From Mucilaginibacter sp. 44-25 (GTDB lineage: Bacteria > Bacteroidota > Bacteroidia > Sphingobacteriales > Sphingobacteriaceae): DNA of 64,000 nucleotides. Numbering within the stretch: the stretch's first letter is position 1; every line of letters begins with the position of its first letter. Positions 51,527 through 60,164 of the stretch are shown one piece after another. Location of the stretch: positions 1 through 64,000 of the forward strand of contig MKTS01000005.1 of assembly GCA_001898335.1 (NCBI GenBank), given 5' to 3'. The notes under the pieces were generated by a model. It was given only the letters and a program-made list of their open reading frames with translations. It was not told where the DNA came from and made no database searches. Both the position numbers and the translations under genes were made by a program.

Positions 51527-52963
51527 TTATTCAATAATGCTTACTTTAAGCATATTGGTTTTGCCTTGTTTTACAATTGGCACGGCAGCGGTATTAATTA
51601 CCACATCGCCGGTTTTAAGCATTTGCTCAGCCTTAAGTATAGCGTTTACATCAGCTATGGTTTGGTCGGTACTTTCTAACTTGTCATAATAAAACGCGCG
51701 CACACCCCATACCAGGCTCAGCGCGTTAAGCAACTGCCTGTTTGATGTAAAGATATAAGTACCTGCCTTAGGGCGATAGCTGGATATTTCAAAAGCGGTA
51801 TAGCCAGAGGTGGTCATAGATACGATACCTGTGGCGTTAGTGTGCTCGGCAAGGTAAACGGCAGAGCCGCAAAGCGCGTCGCTTAAGTAGTTTGGAGAAG
51901 ACGGGTCTGTATTTTCAGCTTTTTCCGCGTTGAACGGATAACCCAGATCTTCCACGTTACGCACAATTTTAGCCATCGTTTCAATAACGATCACCGGGAA
52001 CTCACCCACAGATGTTTCGCCGCTGAGCATTACCGCATCGGCACCGTCTAATACAGAGTTGGCCACGTCATTTACCTCAGCACGGGTTGGGCGCGGGGTA
52101 GTGATCATTGATTCCAGCATCTGCGTAGCAACAATAACCGGTTTTGAAGCATCGCGGCATTTTTTGGCAATCATTTTTTGCAGCAGTGGTACTTCCTCAA
52201 GCGGGCACTCCACACCCAGGTCGCCACGGGCTATCATTACACCATCGGTAGCGGCGATAATATCATCTATATTATCAATAGCCTCAGGCTTTTCAACCTT
52301 AGCTATTACACGGGCACCTTTGCCGCTTTCGCGGATAATGCGTTTAAGATCAATAATATCGGCACCGGTACGCACAAACGAAAGGCCTATCCAATCTACA
52401 TCCTGCTCCAGGGCAAAATGCAGGTTCTCAAGATCTTCGGGTGTTAAGCTGGGGATAGACACTTTAGTATTGGGCAGGTTAACACCTTTACGTGATGTTA
52501 ATATGCCGCCATGTACCACTTCGCACACCACGGTATCTTTACGGTTGGTGTCAATAACACGCAATTGCAGTTTACCATCATCTAAAAGGATGATCTCGTT
52601 TGGCTGCACATCCTGCGGGAAACTTGGGTAAGTAATATATATCTGGTTATCATCACCAATACATTCATGCGTGGTCATGTTAATGCGGCTGCCGTTAACC
52701 AGGTGTATACCACCATCCTTTACCAGGCCAATACGAATTTTGGGGCCCTGGAGATCGGCAAGAATACCCACGTTGGTTTTATACTCAGCGTTTATCTCGC
52801 GAATAATGTCAATTACTTTTTTGTGGTCTTCGGGCTTACCGTGCGAAAAATTGAGGCGGCAAACATTTAACCCTGCCCTTATCATTGCCAGCAGGGTATC
52901 TTTTTTGGCCGAAGCAGGCCCCATTGTAGCAACGATTTTGGTACGATTATAATAAAAATTCAT
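51527..52963 (-). CDS. pyk: Pyruvate kinase
   Basis: The 478-residue protein makes pyruvate and ATP from phosphoenolpyruvate. Family motifs: TKIVATMGPASAKKDTL near residue 7, VCRLNFSHGKPEDH near 34, the signature GARVIAKVEKPEAIDNIDDI near 218, MIARGDLGVECPLEEVP near 248, and VMLSGETSVGEFP near 316. The C-terminal allosteric domain is present. It is leftward and alone, with the IPExxxVDY gene 66 bases upstream on the same strand. Confidence 0.97.
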   Translation of the reverse strand: MNFYYNRTKIVATMGPASAKKDTLLAMIRAGLNVCRLNFSHGKPEDHKKVIDIIREINAEYKTNVGILADLQGPKIRIGLVKDGGIHLVNGSRINMTTHECIGDDNQIYITYPSFPQDVQPNEIILLDDGKLQLRVIDTNRKDTVVCEVVHGGILTSRKGVNLPNTKVSIPSLTPEDLENLHFALEQDVDWIGLSFVRTGADIIDLKRIIRESGKGARVIAKVEKPEAIDNIDDIIAATDGVMIARGDLGVECPLEEVPLLQKMIAKKCRDASKPVIVATQMLESMITTPRPTRAEVNDVANSVLDGADAVMLSGETSVGEFPVIVIETMAKIVRNVEDLGYPFNAEKAENTDPSSPNYLSDALCGSAVYLAEHTNATGIVSMTTSGYTAFEISSYRPKAGTYIFTSNRQLLNALSLVWGVRAFYYDKLESTDQTIADVNAILKAEQMLKTGDVVINTAAVPIVKQGKTNMLKVSIIE

Positions 52964-53029
52964 ATTCTCAGATTATATTCAGGCTATCAGAATCAATGTG
53001 TAATATCTACACATCCTTAAAAATTTTGG

Positions 53030-53449
53030 CTAAAATAACAGATTTTCCCGTGATTTTATTTTTTTTGGGTCAATCTTTACGGCGGCAACAATTTCGGGCA
53101 TACGGTTCAACGCCGAAATGATGTTTTCCAGGTCTTCATCATCTATATAATTTTTGATCATTATAAAATAATCGGCCTCGCGCATTTCGGGTACAAGATA
53201 GCCTTCGGTGCCTTTATTTCCAATAAAATAGAAATCGGTTTCGGTACTTTCCCAACTGTAATGAAACAACGAGAAAAGTAATTCGCTGCCGTTTAGGCCA
53301 TTATCCAAACTTAGATCAGCTGAGCGGGTAAAATTAAAATTCAAACATTTGTTTATATAATAACAAATACGATAATCCTTTAATGATGTAGTGATAGCGA
53401 TCAATACAAAATCAAGGTCTATCTCAAACTTTAATACTTTTCTGTTCAA
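53030..53449 (-). CDS. IPExxxVDY-family protein
   Basis: The 139-residue protein has the family hallmark in the form VPEMREADYFIMIKN near residue 88, with the N-terminal strand KFEIDLDFVLIAITT and the central SWESTETDFYFIGNK. The family is found beside pyruvate kinase and fatty-acid genes in Bacteroidota, and its function is unknown. The conserved neighbourhood (pyk, acpP, fabF, rnc) is kept here. Confidence 0.88.
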   Translation of the reverse strand: MNRKVLKFEIDLDFVLIAITTSLKDYRICYYINKCLNFNFTRSADLSLDNGLNGSELLFSLFHYSWESTETDFYFIGNKGTEGYLVPEMREADYFIMIKNYIDDEDLENIISALNRMPEIVAAVKIDPKKIKSRENLLF

Positions 53450-53838
53450 ACGCCTTTAATTAAATGGATGGTCAAAAATACGAACACTTGCGTTAAGCAT
53501 AAAGTTTTAATTAACCGCAGCCGCAAAAACTTACATTAACGTATTAAAGCCATATAATAAGGCCTATTTATAGTTTCAATTACGGCAAGGGACAAAGATA
53601 ACAGATGGATACGAAACTTATGTTATTTATAACCAGTTAATTACAACACTTTAAAACAGATATAAAATAATTTATTACTCACCACAAAATCATTACTTTT
53701 GGGCGGTTAGGTATTCGACGCAAACCTTTTATAATAAACAGGTGTTCTGTATTTATTGTCTAAGTTTTTGCAATTTGATATTTAACATAATTTATTTTTC
53801 TTTGCACTGAATTTATTAATCATTAAACTATTAAGACT
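53450..53838. other. Divergent intergenic region before acpP
   Basis: No gene is visible. It should hold promoters for both the IPExxxVDY gene and acpP. TACTTTTG at about 53693-53700 fits the plus-strand -7 box, and TTTG followed after 19 bases by TTTCTTTG just before 53805 is a second, weaker candidate closer to acpP. Confidence 0.45.
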
Positions 53839-54078
53839 ATGTCTGATATCGCTTCAAGAGTAAAAGCTATTATCGTGGAAAAACTGGGTGTTGACGAAAG
53901 TGAAGTTACACCAGAAGCAAGCTTCACCAACGATCTTGGTGCCGACTCTTTAGACACCGTGGAATTAATCATGGAGTTTGAAAAAGAATTTAACGTGGCA
54001 ATTCCTGATGATCAGGCTGAAACTATCGGTACTGTAGGCCAGGCTATTGCTTACTTAGAAAAAAACGTTAAAGCTTAA
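53839..54078 (+). CDS. acpP: Acyl carrier protein
   Basis: The 79-residue acidic protein carries the 4'-phosphopantetheine site at Ser37 in [17 protein letters not shown]. The whole length matches housekeeping ACP, and the last helix ends [14 protein letters not shown]. It lies 24 bases before fabF, so the fatty-acid genes form one operon with rnc. Confidence 0.98.
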   Translation: MSDIASRVKAIIVEKLGVDESEVTPEASFTNDLGADSLDTVELIMEFEKEFNVAIPDDQAETIGTVGQAIAYLEKNVKA

Positions 54079-54102
54079 TTTAAGGCTCCTTAAAGTTAAT
54101 AA

Positions 54103-55356
54103 ATGGAGTTCAAAAGAGTTGTTGTAACCGGGCTTGGAGCGCTTACTCCTATTGGTAACACTGTTGCAGATTACTGGAACAGTCTTATTAACGGAGTAAG
54201 CGGCGCTGCCTTTATTAAGAGTTTTGACGTTACCAATTTCAAAACTAAATTTGCCTGTGAGGTAAAGAACTTTGATGCAGACGGTTTCCTGGGCCGCAAA
54301 GATGCCCGCAAACTGGACCCGTTTGTGCAATACGCCTTATTCTCAACAGAGGAAGCAGTTAAAGACGCCGGTTTAGATTTCGAGAAACTTGATACCAGCC
54401 GTATAGGTGTTATATGGGGATCAGGCATTGGTGGTTTAAAGACCTTTTTAGATGAGGTGACCAATTTCGCCAAAGGCGACGGTACACCTAAATTTAATCC
54501 GTTCTTTATCCCTAAAATGATCGCCGATATTGCACCGGGCCATATCTCTATTAAATATGGTTTGCGCGGGCCTAATTTCACTACGGTATCTGCCTGTGCT
54601 TCATCAAATAATTCGCTTATTGATGCTTTTAATTACCTGCGCCTTGGTAAAGCAAACATGTTTATTACCGGCGGGTCTGAAGCGATTATAAACGAAGCTG
54701 GTATTGGTGGTTTTAACGCCATGCACGCGCTGAGTACCCGTAATGACGACCCCGCGACCGCATCGCGCCCGTTTGACCTTGACCGCGACGGATTTGTTGC
54801 AGGTGAAGGAGCCGGTACCATCATACTGGAAGAACTGGAGCATGCAAAAGCCCGTGGCGCTAAAATTTATGCGGAAATGGTTGGCGGTGGCATGAGTGCC
54901 GATGCTTACCACATGACTGCCCCCCACCCGGAAGGCCTTGGCGCTTCGCTGGTAATGAAGGCGGCACTTGAGGACGCAGGTTTAACGCCTAATGATGTGG
55001 ATTATGTGAACGTACACGGTACATCAACTCCAATTGGCGACCCGCAAGAAGTTAAAGCGATCACCGATGCTTTTGGCGACCGTATCTACGATATCAATAT
55101 CAGCTCAACCAAATCAATGACCGGGCACCTTTTAGGCGCTGCCGGTGCTGTTGAAGCTATTGCTGCTATATTGGCTATCAAAAACGATATAGTACCGCCT
55201 ACTATTAACCACTTTACAGACGACCCTGCCTTTGACCCTAAAATTAATTTTACTTTTAATAAGGCTCAAAAGCGTGTGGTTAACGTTGCGCAAAGTAACG
55301 GATTTGGTTTTGGCGGCCACAATGCGTCAGTTATATTTAAAAAATACCAGGACTAA
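54103..55356 (+). CDS. fabF: Beta-ketoacyl-ACP synthase II
   Basis: The 417-residue condensing enzyme elongates acyl-ACP with malonyl-ACP. The catalytic triad is visible: Cys near residue 165 in TVSACASSNNSLIDAF, His near 305 in VNVHGTSTPIGDPQE, and His near 341 in MTGHLLGAAGAVEAI. The start VTGLGALTPIGNTV is typical. It is the middle gene of acpP-fabF-rnc. Confidence 0.98.
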   Translation: MEFKRVVVTGLGALTPIGNTVADYWNSLINGVSGAAFIKSFDVTNFKTKFACEVKNFDADGFLGRKDARKLDPFVQYALFSTEEAVKDAGLDFEKLDTSRIGVIWGSGIGGLKTFLDEVTNFAKGDGTPKFNPFFIPKMIADIAPGHISIKYGLRGPNFTTVSACASSNNSLIDAFNYLRLGKANMFITGGSEAIINEAGIGGFNAMHALSTRNDDPATASRPFDLDRDGFVAGEGAGTIILEELEHAKARGAKIYAEMVGGGMSADAYHMTAPHPEGLGASLVMKAALEDAGLTPNDVDYVNVHGTSTPIGDPQEVKAITDAFGDRIYDINISSTKSMTGHLLGAAGAVEAIAAILAIKNDIVPPTINHFTDDPAFDPKINFTFNKAQKRVVNVAQSNGFGFGGHNASVIFKKYQD

Positions 55357-55365
55357 TTTTATTGG

Positions 55366-56097
55366 ATGCCAATTAGCCGATTTTACAAGCTATATCTTTC
55401 TCCCAATAGAAAATACGTTAAGGTCTTAAAAAATTTGCTCGGCTTTGTGCCGGGCAATTTGTCGTTATACCGGTTGGCTTTTCGCCATAAGTCGGTTGCC
55501 CAAAACATTAAAAAGGGCGTAAAGAACAGTAACGAACGACTTGAATTTCTGGGTGATGCAGTGCTTGGCAGTGTAGTGGCCGAGGTATTGTTTAAATTAT
55601 ACCCTTATGAGGATGAGGGCTTCCTTACCGAACTCCGCTCTAAAATAGTGAGCCGCAACAACCTCAACCAACTGGCGCGCAAACTTGGCTTTGATAAGCT
55701 GGTTGAATTTGACCCGAAAATCTTATCTAACGGGCGCCAGGGATCCGGCTCACTACTTGGCGATGCCTTTGAAGCGCTTGTAGGCGCCGTTTACCTGGAT
55801 AAAGGATACGATTTTACCCGCCATTTCCTGGTGAACCATATTATTAAAGCCCATATTGACATCCATACCCTGGAGCAAACCGAAACCAACTTTAAAAGTA
55901 AGCTAATAGAGTGGTGCCAGCGCCATGGCAAGGATATTACCTTCGAACTAACCACCAACATGGAGGGCGAAAGTGCCAAGTTATTTACCATACAGGTAAA
56001 TATTGATGGCGAAATATTAGGCTCCGGCAAAGAGTTCAGTAAAAAGAATGCCGAAAAGCTTGCTGCAGAGAAGGCCTGTGCGGCGTTAGGGATTTGA
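55366..56097 (+). CDS. rnc: Ribonuclease III
   Basis: The 243-residue protein cuts double-stranded RNA in rRNA and mRNA processing. The endonuclease signature is NERLEFLGDAVLGSVVAEVL near residue 57. The second acidic cluster is GDAFEALVGAVYLDKG near 128, and the C-terminal dsRNA-binding domain ends EFSKKNAEKLAAEKACAALG. It starts 9 bases after fabF. The N-terminal LYLSPNRKYVKVLKNLLGFV is slightly longer than usual, as in other members of this phylum. Confidence 0.96.
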   Translation: MPISRFYKLYLSPNRKYVKVLKNLLGFVPGNLSLYRLAFRHKSVAQNIKKGVKNSNERLEFLGDAVLGSVVAEVLFKLYPYEDEGFLTELRSKIVSRNNLNQLARKLGFDKLVEFDPKILSNGRQGSGSLLGDAFEALVGAVYLDKGYDFTRHFLVNHIIKAHIDIHTLEQTETNFKSKLIEWCQRHGKDITFELTTNMEGESAKLFTIQVNIDGEILGSGKEFSKKNAEKLAAEKACAALGI

Positions 56098-56179
56098 GTT
56101 AGAGATTAGTTAGCTATTTTAATTATCTCAAAGCAGAGCCCGAAACCTCCTAATCTCTGATCTCCAACCTGCAATCTCT

Positions 56180-56908
56180 TTAATACAATTTCTGCAACCT
56201 GTCTTCCCCGCCGTTTTTCTTAAAATATTCCCACTGCTCTTTGGTGTGCTTAATGAGATCATACTCACCCCATTGTTTCAAGTCTTCAAATGAGGGCCGG
56301 TAAAAGTGCATAAACTGCTGTACTTTAGTCGAGTCAGTTTCGCCTGTTACCCGTATAACGAAAGGTTTGTTATAGCGCTTATCTACCTCCGTAGCTTCCA
56401 GTTCCTGCTTTTGGTACCGGGCAAATCGCCTCAAATTTTTGGCATCTTTACCAAATAATTCATAAAGTCCTGTAAGAGGTGAGCCGCCTATGGGCAAAAA
56501 AGTGGTAACTGGCGGTTTACCATCAAAATACAGGCCTTTACTACGATAAGTTTTCACGATGTCGGCCATTTCCTGTTTTTTGCTTTGCCCAACAATCCTT
56601 ACCTCGCCCAATTGCATCTCGGGCTGCATATACACTACCATGCCATAAGCCGAAGCTGTTTGCTTTTGCGGCGTAAAACCACTCTTGGTAAACAACAGGG
56701 TATCGCCGGGCGCCGCGGTAATAGCAAAGCCACCCTGGTTATCACACAATACAAAAACGTTGGTTTTTACATTGGTTACCGCGACGCCGCTCAACCTTTC
56801 TGACGAAATACGTTTGTATATAGCGCCCTTGATGGTTGTTTGCTGCGCATGGGCAGCTATTACCCAACCCGACAATGCGAAAAAAAGCAGAAGTAATTTA
56901 AAGCGCAT
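56180..56908 (-). CDS. Secreted protein with a carboxypeptidase-regulatory-like domain
   Basis: The 242-residue product has a signal peptide ending AAHAQ, then a CarboxypepD_reg-like beta domain: IKGAIYKRISSERLSGVAV, NVFVLCDNQGGFAITAAPGD and the strand TLLFTKSGFTPQKQ. The C-terminal half (FLPIGGSPLTGLYELFGKDA, RYNKPFVIRVTGE) is a helical and beta mix with no known motif. Proteins of this kind are common, poorly characterised envelope proteins of Bacteroidota. No lipobox is seen. Confidence 0.8.
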   Translation of the reverse strand: MRFKLLLLFFALSGWVIAAHAQQTTIKGAIYKRISSERLSGVAVTNVKTNVFVLCDNQGGFAITAAPGDTLLFTKSGFTPQKQTASAYGMVVYMQPEMQLGEVRIVGQSKKQEMADIVKTYRSKGLYFDGKPPVTTFLPIGGSPLTGLYELFGKDAKNLRRFARYQKQELEATEVDKRYNKPFVIRVTGETDSTKVQQFMHFYRPSFEDLKQWGEYDLIKHTKEQWEYFKKNGGEDRLQKLY

Positions 56909-56996
56909 AAATATCTAACGTAGTAAAACTACAAAATGTGCGCGTGCCTAAATGTGAAAAAATGTTAAGTTTTAAAATACCGTACATTTATGCCGG

Positions 56997-57950
56997 TTAC
57001 AGCTCGCTCACCACTTTTTCTACCCAACCTTTACCCCATTCGTTAACCTCTTGCTCGCTCCACAATGAAGGGTAAAAAATGCGTTTTTGGAAACGGGGTG
57101 GCAGGTATTTTTGCCAGTTGGTACCGCCGGTCGCCTTAATTTCCTCCGGCTCGCGGTGCAGGTAACGCACGGCAGATTTATAGTGACTCAATGGCCAGTT
57201 CACATTTACGTTAATATCTAACTGGCGGAGCTGTTCTTCAAGAGCTCTGGTGTTTTCGCCTCTGGCCTGCATTTGGTGTAGCAAAGTGTTAAAGTTGGTA
57301 CGATGTACCGATTTGCCTAATTCGATAAATGTTTTGGCGTATTTCTTTTCGAACTGATTTAGCGTAAGCGTTTTTTTACCGGTTGATAATTCGGTAGCGC
57401 CATATTTCCAGTAGATCTGTTCAAACTGCTGCTCAACCGACGCGTCGCGTAGCTCGTCCCGGTATGCGGGAGCAACCAGGTTGATAAAGCTCGTAGCATG
57501 GATCTCTATCATGCGGTATTGCCCGCTCTGGAAACCGCTGGCCGGCAGCAAAGACATCCTAAACTGCAGGAACTGCTCTTTCTCCATACCATCCACCATG
57601 ATCTCGAATGAGTTGGTTAATGCCTCAAAATACCGATTGATGCGTTTTACACGCGCAGTGAAAAAGTCGATGGTTAGGATTTCCGCTCCGGCAATTTGTT
57701 TGCACTCGTGTAACGAAAGCTTAAAATACAGCTCCGTTATCTGGTGGTACATAATAAATATCTCCTCATCCGGGAACTGTGTCTTGGGGCTTTGCAGGCT
57801 CAGTAAGGTATCCAGATGAATGTAATCCCAATAGGTCAAAAAATCGGCATGCAGCAGACCATCCAGGTAGGAGGTCATGTCCTGCCCCATCGCATCATAT
57901 TTTTCCTGCAGCAAGTTTAACCTTTTTTCAATTTCGGGAGAGATACTCAT
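56997..57950 (-). CDS. Tryptophan 2,3-dioxygenase
   Basis: From the ATG at 57950 the protein has 317 residues. The heme-enzyme signatures are LTYWDYIHLDTLLSLQ near residue 34, MYHQITELYFKLSLHE near 65, with the substrate-stabilising His and Tyr, and RMSLLPASGFQSGQYRMIE near 125. The ending segment has RYLHREPEEIKATGGTNW. It opens the indole ring of tryptophan to N-formylkynurenine. The frame extends 20 codons further (58010), but a TATCTTTG box at 57956-57963 puts the promoter at the ATG. Other kynurenine genes are not in the window. Confidence 0.95.
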   Translation of the reverse strand: MSISPEIEKRLNLLQEKYDAMGQDMTSYLDGLLHADFLTYWDYIHLDTLLSLQSPKTQFPDEEIFIMYHQITELYFKLSLHECKQIAGAEILTIDFFTARVKRINRYFEALTNSFEIMVDGMEKEQFLQFRMSLLPASGFQSGQYRMIEIHATSFINLVAPAYRDELRDASVEQQFEQIYWKYGATELSTGKKTLTLNQFEKKYAKTFIELGKSVHRTNFNTLLHQMQARGENTRALEEQLRQLDINVNVNWPLSHYKSAVRYLHREPEEIKATGGTNWQKYLPPRFQKRIFYPSLWSEQEVNEWGKGWVEKVVSEL

Positions 57951-57955
57951 ATGAG

Positions 57956-57963
57956 CAAAGATA
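57956..57963 (-). promoter_or_regulatory. Probable -7 box of the tryptophan dioxygenase gene (TATCTTTG)
   Basis: On the minus strand TATCTTTG matches TAnnTTTG exactly and ends 5 bases before the ATG at 57950. It supports that start over the upstream one at 58010. Confidence 0.55.
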
Positions 57964-58138
57964 GGAAGCCTTCGGCTGGAAGTCAAAAGGGAATGATTAT
58001 GTGATAACAATTTGGTTTTTACTTTTGATTTTTTACTTTTGACTTATTCACAAAGGCAATGGTGTTCTGCCTATTTGAACCGCTGCAAAGCTGATGACGC
58101 CTACTCAAATGGATTTATTATTTATTTGCTTGTAGGCT

Positions 58139-59455
58139 ATGTTCAAAAATATCATCTCAAAACAGTTAAATCTTTTTAGTTACCTGGTGCGGTGGGCACT
58201 TATGAGTATCCCCTTGGCTATTGCCATTGGTAGCGTAGTCGCGTTTTTTCTTTGGCTGCTTAGCTGGGCCACCCATTTCAGGTTTGGGCATACCTGGTTA
58301 CTTTATCTTTTGCCCCTGGCTGGTATTGCCATCCATTTACTTTATAAATGGTACGGGCAAAGCGCCGAACGCGGTAATAACCTGATCATCGACGAGATAC
58401 ACCAGCCGGGTGCAGGTGTACCTAAGCGTATGGCCCCGCTTATTTTGCTTACAACCGTTATCACCCATTTATTTGGTGGCTCGGCCGGGCGCGAGGGTAC
58501 CGCGGTGCAAATTGGAGGGAGCCTTGCTAATCTTTTCGGCTCCTGGTTTAAACTGGATGAGAGTGATAGAAAGCTTATACTTACAGCTGGCGTTGCAGCC
58601 GGATTTGGGGCGGTTTTTGGTACGCCATTAACTGGGACCATCTTCGCGCTTGAGGTAATTTCTATTGGGCGCATACAATATAATGCACTGCTGCCATGTT
58701 TAATTGCCGCGCTTATTGGCGATGTTACCGTATCTGCCTGGGGGGTGCACCATACCCAATATCATATTGATGTGGTGAACGCAGGCGGAGATTTTTACGG
58801 CAAGCATTTGCCCTTAAGCTTTTTGTTGCTGGGTAAAGTTATTGTATCGTCCGCTTTGTTTGGCTTGGCGGCTATGGCTTTTGCCAAGGCGGTACACCTG
58901 GTTAAACATACGGCGCTCAAGCTGGTAAAAATAAGCTGGCTTATCCCTGCATTAGGTGGTGTAATCATTATCGCTTTAACGCTTGCCTTAGGCAAGCCCG
59001 ATTACCTTGGCCTGGGGGTGGATGCGGAATATCCGGGCGCGGTAACCATACTATCCGCCTTTAAACATGGCGGTGCCGATGCCTTTAGCTGGTTGTGGAA
59101 ATTGATCTATACCTCCATAACGCTTGGAACGGGTTTTAAAGGCGGCGAGGTTACACCCCTGTTTTATATTGGGGCCACATTGGGTAATACCCTTGCAGAT
59201 ATACTAAACGCGCCGGTTAGCCTCTTTGCCGCGCTTGGCTTTATCGCTGTTTTCGCCGGGGCTACCAACACGCCGCTGGCATGCACGCTGATGGGTATTG
59301 AACTCTTCGGTGGTGAGTATGCCTTGTTATTTGCCGTAGCCTGTTTTATTGCCTATTTTTTTAGCGGCGAACAGGGCATTTATTCCGCGCAACGAACAGA
59401 CACTGCAAAGTTAGGCGGTTATCGGTACAGGCTGTTTTCCAAATACAAACTTTAG
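58139..59455 (+). CDS. ClC-family chloride channel or antiporter
   Basis: The 438-residue membrane protein has the ClC helices with the selectivity and gating motifs: LFGGSAGREGTAVQIGGSLA near residue 116, with the gating Glu in GREG, and TSITLGTGFKGGEVTPLFYI near 322, which replaces the usual GxFxP by GGEVTP. Residues of the first GSGIP-like segment are not obvious, so ion preference is unclear; fluoride, chloride or exchange are all possible. It resembles the voltage-gated chloride channel group lacking CBS domains. It is rightward and precedes a universal stress protein. Confidence 0.88.
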   Translation: MFKNIISKQLNLFSYLVRWALMSIPLAIAIGSVVAFFLWLLSWATHFRFGHTWLLYLLPLAGIAIHLLYKWYGQSAERGNNLIIDEIHQPGAGVPKRMAPLILLTTVITHLFGGSAGREGTAVQIGGSLANLFGSWFKLDESDRKLILTAGVAAGFGAVFGTPLTGTIFALEVISIGRIQYNALLPCLIAALIGDVTVSAWGVHHTQYHIDVVNAGGDFYGKHLPLSFLLLGKVIVSSALFGLAAMAFAKAVHLVKHTALKLVKISWLIPALGGVIIIALTLALGKPDYLGLGVDAEYPGAVTILSAFKHGGADAFSWLWKLIYTSITLGTGFKGGEVTPLFYIGATLGNTLADILNAPVSLFAALGFIAVFAGATNTPLACTLMGIELFGGEYALLFAVACFIAYFFSGEQGIYSAQRTDTAKLGGYRYRLFSKYKL

Positions 59456-59522
59456 CAACAAAGCCCTCAAAACATATTCGCGGCTATTTGTTTATAGCTT
59501 AAATCCTTAATCCTCATAAAAG

Positions 59523-60002
59523 ATGAAAATCAGCCGTATTTTGATCGGTATAGATGATAGCAAATATGCTGAGTATGCTACCAGCTATGGCTTTGATTTA
59601 GCTAAAACCTTTAACGCCCATGTAGCACTGGTACACATTGTTGAACCTGCCGTTACTCCTGATACCGGCAGTGGTGCCGATAACCTGATGGGCATGCCAC
59701 TGCCTACGGCAGATTATAACGACGTTACCGTGATGGATATACAACGCGAACATGCCGATAACATCATTCACCATGTAATTGAAAAGTACGGTAAAGGGTT
59801 AGAGATCACTCATTTTAATGAGTTTGGTTCAACTGCCGATGGCATCCTAAACTGTAGCGAAGAGTTTAAAGCCGATCTGATCGTGATAGGTACTCATAGC
59901 CGTACCGGTATCGACAGGTTGCTAATGGGCAGCGTGGCCGAAAAAGTGATACGCAACGCTAAGATACCTGTGATGGTAGTACCGCTTGGGGAGAAGGATT
60001 AA
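59523..60002 (+). CDS. Universal stress protein (UspA family)
   Basis: The 159-residue protein has the UspA layout: RILIGIDDSKYAEYATSYGF at the start, then HVALVHIVEP, and the ATP-binding signature IVIGTHSRTGIDRLLMGSVA near residue 120 (GxxG-9x-G-S). The final strand IPVMVVPLG closes the Rossmann-like fold. The loop after residue 45 is long. It is 67 bases from the ClC gene; a functional link is not shown. Confidence 0.93.
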   Translation: MKISRILIGIDDSKYAEYATSYGFDLAKTFNAHVALVHIVEPAVTPDTGSGADNLMGMPLPTADYNDVTVMDIQREHADNIIHHVIEKYGKGLEITHFNEFGSTADGILNCSEEFKADLIVIGTHSRTGIDRLLMGSVAEKVIRNAKIPVMVVPLGEKD

Positions 60003-60030
60003 GCTTTAATCACTTTAGTCAGAAATACCC

Positions 60031-60140
60031 CATCATTTTGAGCGACAGCGAAGCATCTATAATCGCAGATGGATGCTTCGTTCCTCAGCAAGACAACTTT
60101 GTTAATATACCTATGAGATTGCTGCGCTCGCAATGACATG
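60031..60140. repeat. Type B palindrome with very short loop plus half of a type C palindrome
   Basis: The left arm (CATCATTTTGAGCG ... GAAGCATCT, 60031-60058) and right arm (AGATGGATGCTTCG ... ACAAC, to about 60097) leave only a short loop, so this copy is the tightest hairpin of the family. Bases 60113-60140 (GAGATTGCTGCGCTCGCAAT ...) are the right half of type C. The rest of the gap to 60164 is AT-rich. Confidence 0.75.
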
Positions 60141-60164
60141 TTTAATAATTAAAGAGAATCGGTC

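Noticed and set aside
57951..58010. N-terminal extension of tryptophan dioxygenase by 20 codons
   Set aside because: The exact -7 box at 57956-57963 lies within this extension, so the ATG at 57950 is the likely start.
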